From Brenneria bubanii (GTDB lineage: Bacteria > Pseudomonadota > Gammaproteobacteria > Enterobacterales > Enterobacteriaceae): DNA of 64,000 nt. The notes below the pieces were generated by a model, which saw only the letters and a list, made by a program, of their open reading frames with translations, was not told the DNA's origin and did no database searches. Numbering within the stretch: the first letter of the stretch is position 1; every line of letters starts with the position of its first letter. The stretch spans positions 310,001-374,000 of the forward strand of contig NZ_JAKMAJ010000002.1 of assembly GCF_022378355.1 (NCBI RefSeq), read 5' to 3'. Position numbers and translations under genes: made by a program. Of the stretch, positions 39,935 to 50,221 are shown piece by piece.

Positions 39935-41014
39935 TTAAAGAACATCAACTGCGTTCAGTTCTTTAAAGGCTTTTTCTAAACGAGTAATCATGGTGCCCTG
40001 TGCTGCACGCAGCCATGCACGCGGATCGTAGTATTTCTTGTTCGGTTTATCGGCGCCTTCCGGGTTACCCAACTGCGCTTGCAGGTAGCCTTCGTTTTTC
40101 TTGTAGTATTCCAGAATACCTTCCCAGGTCGCCCACTGGGTATCGGTATCGATGTTCATTTTGATCACGCCGTAACCGACCGCTTCTTCGATTTCTGCGG
40201 CAGTAGAACCAGAACCGCCGTGGAACACGAAGTTCAGGCTGTTGTGCGGCAGACTGTATTTTTCAGAAACGAAATCCTGGGAGTTGCGCAGGATTTTCGG
40301 CGTCAGCTGTACGTTGCCCGGCTTGTAAACGCCGTGAACGTTACCGAAGGAAGCTGCGATGGTGAAACGCGGGCTGATGGCGTTCAGTTTTTCGTACGCG
40401 TAAGCCACGTCTTCCGGCTGAGTATACAGCGCGGAGTTGTCCAGATGGCTGTTATCTACGCCATCTTCTTCACCGCCGGTGCAACCCAGTTCGATTTCCA
40501 GCGTCATACCCAGTTTCGCCATGCGAGTCAGGTATTTGCTGCAAATTTCGATATTTTCTTCCAGCGATTCTTCAGACAGGTCGATCATGTGAGAAGAGAA
40601 CAGCGGTTTGCCGTGAGCCGCGAAGAATTTTTCGCCAGCGTCCAGCAGTCCGTCCAGCCACGGCAACAGTTTCTTGGCGCAGTGGTCAGTGTGCAGGATA
40701 ACCGGAACACCATAGTATTCAGCCATCTGGTGCACGTGATGCGCGCCAGAGATCGCGCCCTGAATGGCCGCCTGTTGCGGAACGTCGGATTTCAGGCCTT
40801 TACCAGCGATAAAGCCGGCGCCGCCGTTGGAGAACTGCACAATAACCGGTGCGCGAACTTTTGCAGCAGTTTCCAGCACGGCATTGATTGAATCAGTACC
40901 GACGCAGTTTACTGCCGGCAGAGCGAATTTGTTTTCTTTTGCTACTGCGAAAACTTTCTGAACATCATCACCAGTGATGACACCAGGTTTTACGAAATCA
41001 AAAATTTTAGACAT
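39935..41014 (-). CDS. fbaA: Fructose-bisphosphate aldolase class II
   Basis: The zinc-dependent aldolase of glycolysis and gluconeogenesis, splitting fructose-1,6-bisphosphate to GAP and DHAP. It is 359 residues (E. coli 359). Zinc-binding histidines are visible in ILHTDHCAKK, FGNVHGVYK and FVFHGGSGS, and the C-terminal region is conserved. It follows pgk after 120 bases and likely belongs to an epd-pgk-fbaA operon. Confidence 0.99.
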   Translation of the reverse strand: MSKIFDFVKPGVITGDDVQKVFAVAKENKFALPAVNCVGTDSINAVLETAAKVRAPVIVQFSNGGAGFIAGKGLKSDVPQQAAIQGAISGAHHVHQMAEYYGVPVILHTDHCAKKLLPWLDGLLDAGEKFFAAHGKPLFSSHMIDLSEESLEENIEICSKYLTRMAKLGMTLEIELGCTGGEEDGVDNSHLDNSALYTQPEDVAYAYEKLNAISPRFTIAASFGNVHGVYKPGNVQLTPKILRNSQDFVSEKYSLPHNSLNFVFHGGSGSTAAEIEEAVGYGVIKMNIDTDTQWATWEGILEYYKKNEGYLQAQLGNPEGADKPNKKYYDPRAWLRAAQGTMITRLEKAFKELNAVDVL

Positions 41015-41134
41015 GTTACGTGTCCTGTTTCGTTGGCCGTGGGGTTAAAAAAATCTGTTTTTTCATTAACGGTTGTCCCGACCCGGGGCCGGAACAACCA
41101 AAGCAGAGGCAATGGTAACGCTCTGCTTAAGGCA

Positions 41135-42298
41135 TTACTGCTTGGCACGCTCTTCCAGCATCACGACTGCCGGCAGTTTTTTCCCTTCAACGAATTCAAG
41201 GAAAGCGCCGCCGCCGGTGGAGATGTAGGAAATTTTGTCCGCAATGCCGAACAGGTCGATTGCCGCCAGCGTATCGCCGCCGCCAGCGATAGAGAACGCG
41301 TCGCTGTCTGCAATCGCTTTGGCGACAATTTCTGTGCCTTTACGGAAGTTCGGGAATTCAAACACGCCGACCGGACCATTCCACAGAATGGTTTTGGCGT
41401 TTTTCAGAATGTCCGCCAGACGTTCCGCGGAAACATCGCCCAGATCCAGAATCTGTTCTTCGTCTTTAATTTCGGTGACAGATTTCAGGGTTGCCGCGGC
41501 AGTCTCGGAGAATTCGGTCGCGACGCGCACGTCGGTCGGAACCGGAATATCGCAAGTTTCCAGCAATTTTTTCGCTTCAGGGATCAGGTCCGCTTCGTAC
41601 AGCGATTTACCGACGTTATGACCTTGAGCCGCGACGAACGTATTCGCGATGCCGCCGCCAACAATCAGCTGATCAGCAATTTTGGACAGGGAATCAAGCA
41701 CGGTCAGCTTGGTGGAAACTTTAGAACCACCAACGATGGCGACCATCGGACGAGCCGGTTTACCCAGCGCTTTACCTAAGGCTTCCAGTTCGGCAGACAG
41801 CAGCGGGCCGGCGCAGGCGATAGGCGCGAATTTACCTACGCCGTGAGTTGAAGCCTGAGCACGGTGAGCAGTACCGAATGCGTCCATGACATAGACATCA
41901 CACAGCGCGGCGTATTTTTTCGCCAGAACTTCGTCGTCTTTCTTCTCGCCTTTGTTGAAGCGTACGTTTTCCAGAACAACCAGTTCGCCTTCAGCAACGT
42001 CGACGCCATCCAGGTAATCTTTCGCCAGACGTACCGGAGAAGACAGTTTATCTTTCAGGTAATTAACAACCGGCAGCAGAGAAAACTCTTCGTTGTATTC
42101 TCCTTCGGTCGGACGACCCAGGTGGGAAGTCACCATCACGCGGGCCCCTTGCTTCAGGGCAGCTTCGATGGTCGGCAGAGAAGCGCGGATACGCGCATCA
42201 GACGTCACTTTACCTTCTTTTACCGGCACGTTCAGATCCGAGCGGATCAGTACACGTTTGCCAGCGAGATCCAGATCGGTCATCTTAATTACAGACAT
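41135..42298 (-). CDS. pgk: Phosphoglycerate kinase
   Basis: Pgk transfers phosphate between 1,3-bisphosphoglycerate and ADP in glycolysis. The protein has 387 residues, as in E. coli. The N-terminal substrate loop is [12 protein letters not shown], the central region has [13 protein letters not shown], and the nucleotide-binding [10 protein letters not shown] is near the C-terminus. It lies 72 bases downstream of epd and is probably cotranscribed with it and fbaA. Confidence 0.99.
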   Translation of the reverse strand: MSVIKMTDLDLAGKRVLIRSDLNVPVKEGKVTSDARIRASLPTIEAALKQGARVMVTSHLGRPTEGEYNEEFSLLPVVNYLKDKLSSPVRLAKDYLDGVDVAEGELVVLENVRFNKGEKKDDEVLAKKYAALCDVYVMDAFGTAHRAQASTHGVGKFAPIACAGPLLSAELEALGKALGKPARPMVAIVGGSKVSTKLTVLDSLSKIADQLIVGGGIANTFVAAQGHNVGKSLYEADLIPEAKKLLETCDIPVPTDVRVATEFSETAAATLKSVTEIKDEEQILDLGDVSAERLADILKNAKTILWNGPVGVFEFPNFRKGTEIVAKAIADSDAFSIAGGGDTLAAIDLFGIADKISYISTGGGAFLEFVEGKKLPAVVMLEERAKQ

Positions 42299-42370
42299 GG
42301 TGAATCCTCTTGTTGATTCTCTTTTAAAGTTGCTTGAGCGAGATATCGACCGTTAATCAATACCGTCGTA

Positions 42371-43387
42371 CTAGAAACCGCAGGCTGCCATCGCCCGTGT
42401 TGTATCCAACATTCGGTTGGCAAATCCCCATTCATTATCACACCAGACCAGCGTTTTAATCAGGTGCTGACCACTAACCCGAGTCTGCGTGCCATCAACG
42501 ATGGCGCTGTGCGGATCATGGTTAAAATCGGCTGAAACTAACGGCAATTCAGTGTAATCAACTATACCACGAAATGCCCCATGCGCTGATTTTTGAAAAA
42601 GCGCGTTAATTTCATTCACATTTACCGCGTTCTTCACGCTGACGCTTAAATCGATTGCCGTCACATTAATCGTGGGAACCCGCACCGATATGGCCTCAAA
42701 ACGATCGACAAACTGCGGAAAAATCCGAGTGATGCCCACCGCCAGTTTAGTATCCACCGGAATGATGGACTGGCTGGCCGCGCGAGTGCGGCGCAGGTCA
42801 CGATGATAAGCATCGATCACCGGCTGATCGTTCATGGATGAGTGAATCGTCGTTACCGTGCCGTTTTCGATATGGAATGCGTCGTCCAGCAGCTTAATTA
42901 TAGGAATAATGCAGTTGGTTGTGCAGGAGGCATTCGACACGATGCGGTGTTCAGCTTTTAAATTTTGATGATTGACGCCAAAGACCACGGTGGCATCCAG
43001 ATCGGGCGTTCCTGGATGCGAGAAAAGCACTTTTTTGGCGCCGGCCGCCAGATGAGCCTCGCCATCTTCACGACTGCCGTATACGCCGCTACAGTCCAGC
43101 ACGACATCAACACCCAGTTCACGCCAGGGCAATGACGGGATCGCCGTCTGATGCAGCAGCCGGATGCAATCATCCCCGACGTACAGCTGATCGCATTCTT
43201 GACGAACATCCCAGGGAAAACGGCCATGGCTGGAGTCATATTTGAGCAGGTGGGCCATGCCTTCGGCACTCGCCAGCTCATTGATCGCCACCACGGCGAT
43301 CTCTGCCCGACGACCCGACTCATACAGCGAGCGTAAGACATTACGACCAATTCGGCCAAAACCGTTAATAGCAATACGAACTGTCAT
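42371..43387 (-). CDS. epd: D-erythrose-4-phosphate dehydrogenase
   Basis: Epd oxidises erythrose-4-phosphate to 4-phosphoerythronate for pyridoxal phosphate synthesis and is a GAPDH paralogue. The start is the ATG at 43387 ([16 protein letters not shown]), giving 338 residues (E. coli 339); the open frame upstream to 43522 is leader. The catalytic cysteine is in [11 protein letters not shown]. It heads the epd-pgk-fbaA operon, and Cra and CRP-like sites lie 320-410 bases upstream. Confidence 0.97.
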   Translation of the reverse strand: MTVRIAINGFGRIGRNVLRSLYESGRRAEIAVVAINELASAEGMAHLLKYDSSHGRFPWDVRQECDQLYVGDDCIRLLHQTAIPSLPWRELGVDVVLDCSGVYGSREDGEAHLAAGAKKVLFSHPGTPDLDATVVFGVNHQNLKAEHRIVSNASCTTNCIIPIIKLLDDAFHIENGTVTTIHSSMNDQPVIDAYHRDLRRTRAASQSIIPVDTKLAVGITRIFPQFVDRFEAISVRVPTINVTAIDLSVSVKNAVNVNEINALFQKSAHGAFRGIVDYTELPLVSADFNHDPHSAIVDGTQTRVSGQHLIKTLVWCDNEWGFANRMLDTTRAMAACGF

Positions 43388-43710
43388 GCAATTCCCTGTG
43401 TAACGATGATAATGCCACCTCATAGGATATATGCTTCTTGCCTGAAGCGGCAGTACTGTCGGCATTTTTGAATTATTCCGCCACCCCGGAGGCTGTCGCC
43501 TGCGGGATATGCCTACCGTCAACCGGTGCCAAATCTTACTCTGCCGGTTTCGACACGCCAGAGACTTAGTTGACCGATTTTTTGGCGGTTCGTTCAGTTA
43601 ACATTATCCTGAAGTCACTTAAGCGCCGAGCGCCGAAGGTTCCAAAGGAGCTTTGCACGCAAGATGATTCTGCAAAGTTCAAGCGTTGAATAAATGGAAC
43701 CAACATCACA

Positions 43711-43726
43711 ACTGAAACGCTTCAGC
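43711..43726. promoter_or_regulatory. Cra (FruR) operator upstream of epd
   Basis: ACTGAAACGCTTCAGC is a nearly perfect palindrome matching the Cra consensus (GCTGAAACGTTTCA type). Cra is known to repress the epd-pgk-fbaA operon in E. coli, which supports the call. Confidence 0.75.
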
Positions 43727-43782
43727 TAGCATAAACGAATTAACCTGCAAAAGAAATATTCTCACTCGACACTCTCAAGAAG

Positions 43783-43798
43783 AGTGACCCACGTCATA
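43783..43798. promoter_or_regulatory. CRP-like site upstream of epd
   Basis: AGTGA-CCCACG-TCATA matches the CRP consensus TGTGA-N6-TCACA at eight of ten half-site positions. The epd operon is CRP-activated in E. coli. Confidence 0.5.
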
Positions 43799-43862
43799 AA
43801 ATATCGGCGCATTTTTTAACATGGCACGTCAGCGACCCGGATTTGACGGCCGAGAACGCGCG

Positions 43863-43899
43863 CCATAAAAAAACCGCCAGCCAAGGCTGACGGCTTTTA
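43863..43899 (-). terminator. Intrinsic terminator of tktA
   Basis: CCGCCAGCC and GGCTGACGG form a nine-pair stem with one G-U wobble, and the A run at 43866-43873 gives the U tract on the minus strand. It lies about 25 bases past the tktA stop. Confidence 0.85.
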
Positions 43900-43923
43900 A
43901 CGATTGAACGCGTCAAAGGGCGC

Positions 43924-45918
43924 TTACTTCACCAGGGCTTTGGCTTTCGCCACCACGTTATCAACCGTGAAGCCGAACGCTTCAAACAGCAGCTCTGCCG
44001 GAGCGGATTCACCGAAGCTCTCCATTCCTACAATCGCGCCGTTCAAGCCGACGTACTTGTACCAGTAGTCTGCGATACCCGCTTCGATCGCGACACGGGC
44101 CGATACGGCCTGCGGCAATACCGCTTCACGATAGGCCGCATCCTGTTTGTCGAACGCGTCGGTAGACGGCATCGACACCACGCGCGCCTTATGCCCTTCC
44201 GCCGTCAGTTTGTCATAGGCGCTCACGGCCAGTTCGACTTCAGAACCGGTGGCGATCAGGATCACATCCGGTTGACCACCGCTGTCTTTCAGCACATATG
44301 CGCCTTTCACTACGTCAGCCAATTGCTGCGTGCTGCGCTCCTGCTGAGCCAGATTCTGACGCGACAGAATCAATGCCGTCGGACCGTCCTGACGCTCAAT
44401 GGCATATTTCCATGCCACGGCGGTTTCAACCTGATCCGCCGGGCGCCAGACGCTCATATTCGGCGTAACCCGCAGACTGGCGAGCTGTTCAACCGGCTGA
44501 TGGGTCGGGCCGTCTTCGCCCAGACCGATGGAGTCATGGGTATAGACATAGATGCTGCGAATTTTCATCAGCGCCGCCATGCGCACCGCATTACGGGCAT
44601 ATTCCACAAACATCAGGAATGTGGCGGTATAGGGGATGAAGCCGCCGTGCAGCGAGATGCCGTTGGCAATCGCCGTCATACCGAATTCACGCACGCCGTA
44701 GTGAATGTAATTGCCTGCGCTATCTTTATCCAGCGACGTCGACCCCGACCACATCGTCAGGTTGCTTGGCGCCAGATCGGCCGAGCCGCCCAGGAATTCC
44801 GGCAACAGCTTGCCGTAGGCTTCAAGCGCATTTTGCGAGGCTTTGCGGCTGGCGATTTTCGCCGGGTTAGCCTGCAGTTGTTCAATAAACTTCTGCGCAT
44901 CGGCCTGCCAGTTTTCCGGCAGATCGCCATTGGCGCGCCGTTTAAACTCGCTCGCCAAATCAGGATAAGCGCTGGCGTAGGCGGCGAAGGCTTCATCCCA
45001 GGCGGTTTCTTTACGTTTACCGGCCGCCTTGGCGTCCCATTCGGCATAAATTTCTTCAGGGATCTCGAACGGCGGATATTTCCAACCCAGCTGTTCACGA
45101 GATGCTGCGATTTCGCCATCGCCCAGCGGCGCGCCGTGGGCGTCGTGCGTACCGGCCTTGTTCGGTGAACCAAAGCCAATCACCGTTTTACACATCAGCA
45201 ATGAGGGTTTATCGGCAACCAGTTTGGCTTCGTTGATCGCGCGCTTGATCGCATCCGCATCATGACCATCGATGCCGCGAATGACGTGCCAGCCGTAAGC
45301 TTCAAAACGCGCCGCCGTATCATCGGTAAACCAGCCTTCCACATGACCATCAATGGAAATACCGTTGTCGTCATAAAAAGCCGTTAGCTTGCCCAGCTTC
45401 ATTGTTCCTGCCAGCGAACAGACCTCATGAGAAATACCTTCCATCATGCAGCCGTCGCCCAGGAAGGCGTAGGTGTTATGGTCAACGATCTCATGGCCCG
45501 GCCGGTTAAACTGCGCTGCCAGCGTGCGCTCCGCAATCGCCATACCTACCGCGTTGGCAATCCCCTGCCCCAGCGGACCAGTCGTGGTTTCCACGCCCGG
45601 CGTATAGCCGTATTCGGGATGGCCGGGGGTTTTAGAGTGCAGTTGGCGGAAGTTTTTCAGCTCTTCGATGGGCAGATCATAGCCAGAGAGATGAAGCAGG
45701 CTATATATCAGCATTGAGGCGTGGCCATTGGACAGCACAAAGCGGTCACGGTTTGCCCAGTGCGGATTGGCGGGATTGTGGTTCAGGTAATCACGCCACA
45801 GGACTTCGGCGATATCCGCCATCCCCATCGGGGCACCCGGATGACCGGATTTAGCTTTTTGCACCGCATCCATACTCAGCGCACGGATAGCGTTGGCAAG
45901 TTCTTTACGAGAGGACAT
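43924..45918 (-). CDS. tktA: Transketolase
   Basis: A TPP-dependent transketolase that moves two-carbon units in the pentose phosphate pathway and supplies erythrose-4-phosphate. The protein is 664 residues (E. coli TktA 663). The N-terminal block [20 protein letters not shown], the TPP-binding [13 protein letters not shown] and the C-terminal [15 protein letters not shown] are intact. Neighbouring epd uses the erythrose-4-phosphate it makes. Confidence 0.98.
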   Translation of the reverse strand: MSSRKELANAIRALSMDAVQKAKSGHPGAPMGMADIAEVLWRDYLNHNPANPHWANRDRFVLSNGHASMLIYSLLHLSGYDLPIEELKNFRQLHSKTPGHPEYGYTPGVETTTGPLGQGIANAVGMAIAERTLAAQFNRPGHEIVDHNTYAFLGDGCMMEGISHEVCSLAGTMKLGKLTAFYDDNGISIDGHVEGWFTDDTAARFEAYGWHVIRGIDGHDADAIKRAINEAKLVADKPSLLMCKTVIGFGSPNKAGTHDAHGAPLGDGEIAASREQLGWKYPPFEIPEEIYAEWDAKAAGKRKETAWDEAFAAYASAYPDLASEFKRRANGDLPENWQADAQKFIEQLQANPAKIASRKASQNALEAYGKLLPEFLGGSADLAPSNLTMWSGSTSLDKDSAGNYIHYGVREFGMTAIANGISLHGGFIPYTATFLMFVEYARNAVRMAALMKIRSIYVYTHDSIGLGEDGPTHQPVEQLASLRVTPNMSVWRPADQVETAVAWKYAIERQDGPTALILSRQNLAQQERSTQQLADVVKGAYVLKDSGGQPDVILIATGSEVELAVSAYDKLTAEGHKARVVSMPSTDAFDKQDAAYREAVLPQAVSARVAIEAGIADYWYKYVGLNGAIVGMESFGESAPAELLFEAFGFTVDNVVAKAKALVK

Positions 45919-46259
45919 GCTTTACTCCAGATCGGATTGAACAGATGTCTTATCAGACATACGGTATATTGATCAATAAGTTAGCCAAGAAAGGCACAGA
46001 AAAGATGCCTATAAATGTACATGAAAATCAAGGCGAATGCACATGGAACCGTGAGCAAAAACGGGGAATAAACTGCCGACTTGTTCGCCACTATTTTTCC
46101 ACATCGCCGACAATAGCGCCGCAATGCCGAGGCCTGATGTCTCCCGGAGAAATAACTCTCGGATATAAATAAGAATTTTGATCTACTTCCCGATAGTATT
46201 TTCAGTTATATTTCCTGCGCTTTTATTTTTATACATCACTATCGTAGGGAGATGATGTC
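45919..46259. other. Divergent region between tktA and loiP
   Basis: This 341-base gap must hold the tktA and loiP promoters. A 55-codon frame inside it (45994-46172 region) has neither a good ribosome-binding site nor recognisable similarity, and I treat it as chance. TAGGGAGATGATGTC provides the loiP ribosome-binding site. Confidence 0.5.
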
Positions 46260-47018
46260 ATGACACCTCGAATTTCTTTACCTCTGCTGGCACTCAGCGC
46301 TGCTGCTTTACTCAGCGGTTGCCAGAACCTCAACACCAGCGCATTAATGCAATCCGGCTCTCAGGCTTTCCAGGCTGCGACGCTCAGTGACGAACAGGTA
46401 AAAACGCTGAGTAACCAGTCCTGTGAACAGATGGATAAAGAGTCCAAAATCGCCCCGGCCAATAGCGCCTATACAAAACGCCTGAATAAAATTTCAAACG
46501 CGCTGGGTCACGATATCAACGGCACGCCGGCCAACTATAAAGTTTATGTGACCAAAGACGTCAACGCGTGGGCGATGGCAAATGGCTGCATCCGCGTTTA
46601 TAGCGGTTTGATGGACATGATGACAGACAATGAGATCGAGGGCGTTCTGGGTCATGAAATGGGTCACGTTGCATTAGGCCACACCCGCAAAGCGATGCAG
46701 GTTGCCTATGCCACTACCGCGGCACGTTCCGCAGCTGCTTCCGCGGGCGGCGTGGCGGCCTCATTATCACAGACCCAACTTGCCGACCTGGGAGAAAAAC
46801 TGGTTAATGCGCAGTTCTCTCAGTCACAAGAATCACAGGCTGATGATTACTCGTTTGATCTGCTGAAAAAACGCGGCATCAAAACCCAGGGTCTGGCGAC
46901 CAGTTTTGATAAGCTGGCCAAGCTGGATGCCGGACATGAAAGCAGCATGTTTGACTCGCATCCATCATCAGACGCGCGGGCCAAGCATATCCGCGAGCGT
47001 ATTGCCGCAGGCAAGTAA
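46260..47018 (+). CDS. loiP: Outer-membrane M48 metalloprotease LoiP (YggG)
   Basis: A zinc lipoprotein protease that in E. coli is induced by low osmolarity and cleaves Phe-Phe bonds. The 252-residue precursor has the E. coli length. A lipoprotein signal ends in the lipobox LLSGC at about residue 21, and the zinc-binding HEMGH motif is in GVLGHEMGHVALGH. The distal ligand region reads SQESQADDYS. It stands next to tktA and speA as in E. coli. Confidence 0.96.
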   Translation: MTPRISLPLLALSAAALLSGCQNLNTSALMQSGSQAFQAATLSDEQVKTLSNQSCEQMDKESKIAPANSAYTKRLNKISNALGHDINGTPANYKVYVTKDVNAWAMANGCIRVYSGLMDMMTDNEIEGVLGHEMGHVALGHTRKAMQVAYATTAARSAAASAGGVAASLSQTQLADLGEKLVNAQFSQSQESQADDYSFDLLKKRGIKTQGLATSFDKLAKLDAGHESSMFDSHPSSDARAKHIRERIAAGK

Positions 47019-47564
47019 TCGTTTAGGCACTTGAGCTTCAACGATTCATCCATCCGGCACCTGATACCCTCAGGTGCCGTTATAAACAACCTTCACGCTG
47101 CCTATTTGCTTTCCAATACCCCATCTTTCCAATTCGTTAGCTGAGTCGATATACCTACAGCTTCAATGATCCCAGCGCCACTGATCAGTAGGCTAATCCC
47201 GGCGACATGCCGCTTAATTTTAATAGCATTAACCAATTAAAAAGTAAAAAACAATAGTTTTACATGATGGTTATTTATTATCTTTTGGTGGGAACTGGGT
47301 GAAAATCATCTATTTTAGAGATAGCAATGGATTTACAAATCAAGCATACTAGCGCGCCTAACAGCGCTGAATTTACCCATATTATAAATATAACGATATA
47401 GATTAAATATTTTCCCATTTTGTTTTTTTCAAGATATCCACTTTTTAACTAGTTGAATTACTGTCTATTTAATACTTTCTTAACGGTTGAGTAGCATTGG
47501 TGGCATCTGCAACCAATGTTGGTTTATGTCCTTTTAAAAAATAAACGTTTATGTGTTAAGAATC
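47019..47564. other. AT-rich region between loiP and the LuxR-type gene
   Basis: This 546-base stretch begins with a hairpin (CGGCACCTGA at 47055-47064 and TCAGGTGCCG at 47070-47079) that may terminate loiP, although its U tract is weak. From about 47215 onward the DNA is strikingly AT-rich, the kind of sequence bound by H-NS-type silencers. A 24-codon ATG frame near 47327 is probably chance. No other gene is visible. Confidence 0.5.
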
Positions 47565-48182
47565 ATGGATGTCAGAATTTTCAGCAAATGCCATTTTACT
47601 ATCGTAGGCTTACGAGAAGTCCTCTCCAGCATTCCTGCGTTTTATGTAAGGCCCTCTACCAGGTTTACGCTTTCGCAAGGAAAGACGACCTGCATCTTTA
47701 TCATTGATGGCAGTAGTGAGGGATTTGAAGAATATTACGAATCGGTAAGATCATTTTTTTACAACATGGCCGCCGCATTCGTTATCATCAATAACTCGCC
47801 CTTTCATCCTCCGGTTTGTATCGATGAAAAAACCATTCTTATTTCCAAATCATCGCCGATAGACGCTTTTTATCAATTGCTGGACGTCATTCCTGTCCAA
47901 AACCGGCATTCATTCACTCCGGTCAGATTATCCAAATCAGAGTATGCCGTTTTTCAATATTGGATTGCAGGCTACACGGTAGAGTCGATCTCAGAAATCG
48001 TTGGCCTGAATAAAAAATCCGTCTTAAATAGTAAGTCAAGATTATTGAATAAGTATGGCGTTCAGGATAAAAACTCATTAATACTCATCGCTAAAATTCT
48101 TTTTAGAGATGGTCTTGTTGACGCGCCGCCTTATTCAGCGGAATCGGCGAAAGATATTGACGCCATGGATTCATTAGCCTGA
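47565..48182 (+). CDS. Orphan LuxR-type (GerE) transcriptional regulator
   Basis: A 205-residue protein from the ATG at 47565 (preceded by TTAAGAA); a GTG start at 47553 would add four residues. The C-terminal region at about 122-180 is a GerE-type helix-turn-helix: LSKSEYAVFQYWIAGYTVES, then the recognition helix in GLNKKSVLNSKSRLLNKYGV. The N-terminal 115 residues look like a degenerate receiver (CHFTIVGLREVLSS) without the acidic pocket or phosphoacceptor Asp, as in BglJ- or YjjQ-like regulators. There is no autoinducer-binding domain. Codon use is AT-rich compared with the neighbours, and E. coli has speB and other genes here instead. The target is unknown. Confidence 0.8.
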   Translation: MDVRIFSKCHFTIVGLREVLSSIPAFYVRPSTRFTLSQGKTTCIFIIDGSSEGFEEYYESVRSFFYNMAAAFVIINNSPFHPPVCIDEKTILISKSSPIDAFYQLLDVIPVQNRHSFTPVRLSKSEYAVFQYWIAGYTVESISEIVGLNKKSVLNSKSRLLNKYGVQDKNSLILIAKILFRDGLVDAPPYSAESAKDIDAMDSLA

Positions 48183-48183
48183 T

Positions 48184-48213
48184 AAAAAAAAGGGATGTGC
48201 GCCAGCACATCCC
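48184..48213 (-). terminator. Intrinsic terminator of speA
   Basis: GGGATGTGC (48192-48200) pairs with GCACATCCC (48205-48213), and the eight-A run at 48184-48191 gives the U tract on minus-strand RNA. It is 28 bases past the speA stop, so no speB is transcribed after speA here. Confidence 0.85.
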
Positions 48214-48241
48214 CTGTCAATATATTTCAATTCAGAAAACG

Positions 48242-50221
48242 TTATTCATCTTCCAGATAAGTATACCCATACAGACCGCTTTCAAACTCTTGCAGGAACT
48301 GCGACTGAAGCGCCTCGTCCAGATTGGTCGCTTTTACCTGATCGCGGAAGCGGGCCATCAATACTTTGGGATCGAGCTGAACATACTCCAGCATCTCCGC
48401 AACGGTATTTCCTTCGTCCGACTCATTAATCTCAATAGAACCATCCTGGAAAACGAATACGTCGACTGTCGCCGTGTCGCCAAACAGGTTATGCATATTC
48501 CCCAGAATTTCCTGGTATGCGCCCACCATGAAAAAGCCCAGCAGCGGCGGATTTTCAGGATCATACGGCGGCATTGGCATCGTGGTCGCAATACCATCCC
48601 CATCGATATAATGATCGATAGAACCATCGGAATCACAGGTAATATCCAGCAACACGGCACGGCGATCGGGCTGTTTATTCAGCCCTTCCAACGGCATCAC
48701 CGGAAACAGCTGATCGATTCCCCATGCGTCCGGCATCGACTGAAACAGTGAGAAATTGACGTACAGCTTATCCGCCATACGCTCCTGCAACTCGTCGATA
48801 ATCGGCCGATGGGCGCGGTTGCTGGGATCCAACTGCTGCTGAATGACCTGACAAATACTCAGATAAAGCTGCTCCGCTTTCGCCCGCTGGGTTAAATCCA
48901 GCATGCCGTGCGTATATTGCGTATGCACATCATGCAAATCCATCTGGCTGTCATGCAGCCATTCGCGCAGCGAGCGCCGGGTTCCGGGTTGCTTGATTTC
49001 CTGCCAGGTCGACCACAAACTTTCCAACGCCCGCGGCGCCCCCTCCTCCGGCACCGAAGGGTTGCTGAATTCGTTACGTTCCACACCGATGATATTGGAA
49101 ACCAACACGGTGTGATGCGCCGTCACCGCCCGTCCCGATTCGGTGATCACCGTAGGATGCGGCAATCCGTATTCGTTGCAAGCGTCGCCTATGCCCCAAA
49201 TCACATTGTTGGCATATTCATTCAGGCCGTAGTTTACCGAACAATCTGACTGAGAGCGGGTACCTTCATAATCCACGCCTAAGCCGCCGCCGACGTCGAA
49301 ACACTGAATATTAACGCCCAGCTTATGCAGCTCGACGTAGAAACGGGCGGACTCACGGACCCCGGTGGCGATATCGCGGATATTCGCCAGTTGGGAACCG
49401 AGATGGAAATGCAGCAGCTGCAGGCTATCCAACCGACCGGCGTCACGAAGCATTTCGACTAGTTGCAATACCTGCGCCGCCGCCAAACCGAATTTGGATT
49501 TTTCACCGCCGCTGGACTGCCACTTGCCCGAGCCCTGAGAAGCCAGTCGGGCGCGGACACCGAGGCGCGGCACCACGTTCAGACGCGCCGCCTCTTCCAG
49601 CACCAGCTTAATCTCGGACATTTTCTCAATGACCAGATAAACCTTGTGTCCCAGTTTTTCCCCGACCAGCGCCAGGCGAATATACTCACGGTCTTTATAG
49701 CCGTTACACACAATCACCGTGCGCGTCATGCCGGCATGGCCGAGCACCGCCATTAACTCCGCTTTTGACCCGGCTTCCAGACCCATGGGCTCCCCGGAGT
49801 TAACCAGAGACTCAATGACGCGGCGATGTTGGTTCACTTTGATCGGGTAAACCAGAAAGTAATCGCCCTCATAGCCAAAAGATTCGCGCGCCCGTTTAAA
49901 CGCCGCATTGATGGAGCGCAGGCGGTGCTGAAGAATTTGTGGAAAACAGAACAGCGCCGGCAATCGTTGATGACGTTCCGCCTGCAGCTCTTTGACCAGT
50001 TTGGCCAGATCGACGCGCGCTTCCGGCACGTCGGGATCCGGACAAACGCTGATATGCCCGAGCTCATTGACATCGTAATAATTGTTGCCCCACCAGGCAA
50101 TATTGTAGGTACGAAGCATTTCGCTGGCATTCAGGTCATTCATGGCAACCTCCTGCATAGAACGCAAGTTTTCATGTTTACCCGTCGCTGACGAGCCTTG
50201 ATGAATCATGTCGTCAGACAT
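48242..50221 (-). CDS. speA: Biosynthetic arginine decarboxylase SpeA
   Basis: SpeA converts arginine to agmatine, a putrescine precursor. It is a PLP enzyme, in E. coli partly periplasmic. The start is the ATG at 50221 ([14 protein letters not shown]), giving 659 residues (E. coli 658). The PLP lysine is in [13 protein letters not shown], the phosphate loop region in [14 protein letters not shown], and the C-terminus [11 protein letters not shown] is identical to E. coli. The usual partner speB (agmatinase) is not next to it. A long structured leader precedes it. Confidence 0.98.
   Translation of the reverse strand: MSDDMIHQGSSATGKHENLRSMQEVAMNDLNASEMLRTYNIAWWGNNYYDVNELGHISVCPDPDVPEARVDLAKLVKELQAERHQRLPALFCFPQILQHRLRSINAAFKRARESFGYEGDYFLVYPIKVNQHRRVIESLVNSGEPMGLEAGSKAELMAVLGHAGMTRTVIVCNGYKDREYIRLALVGEKLGHKVYLVIEKMSEIKLVLEEAARLNVVPRLGVRARLASQGSGKWQSSGGEKSKFGLAAAQVLQLVEMLRDAGRLDSLQLLHFHLGSQLANIRDIATGVRESARFYVELHKLGVNIQCFDVGGGLGVDYEGTRSQSDCSVNYGLNEYANNVIWGIGDACNEYGLPHPTVITESGRAVTAHHTVLVSNIIGVERNEFSNPSVPEEGAPRALESLWSTWQEIKQPGTRRSLREWLHDSQMDLHDVHTQYTHGMLDLTQRAKAEQLYLSICQVIQQQLDPSNRAHRPIIDELQERMADKLYVNFSLFQSMPDAWGIDQLFPVMPLEGLNKQPDRRAVLLDITCDSDGSIDHYIDGDGIATTMPMPPYDPENPPLLGFFMVGAYQEILGNMHNLFGDTATVDVFVFQDGSIEINESDEGNTVAEMLEYVQLDPKVLMARFRDQVKATNLDEALQSQFLQEFESGLYGYTYLEDE

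Larger units (their letters stand above)
43388..43923. other. Regulatory region upstream of the epd-pgk-fbaA operon
   Basis: This 536-base gap between tktA and epd (both minus strand) has no gene. It contains the tktA terminator (43863-43899), a CRP-like site (43783-43798) and a good Cra site (43711-43726). I could not place the promoter -35 and -10 with confidence. Confidence 0.6.

Noticed and set aside
40079..40891. 270-codon open frame opposite fbaA
   Set aside because: Antisense shadow of a highly expressed gene with strong codon bias.
44191..45168. 325-codon open frame on the plus strand opposite tktA
   Set aside because: It lies wholly within tktA in antisense, with biased composition typical of a shadow frame.
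45945..46172. 75-codon plus-strand frame between tktA and loiP
   Set aside because: It overlaps the tktA promoter region and lacks a ribosome-binding site and recognisable similarity.
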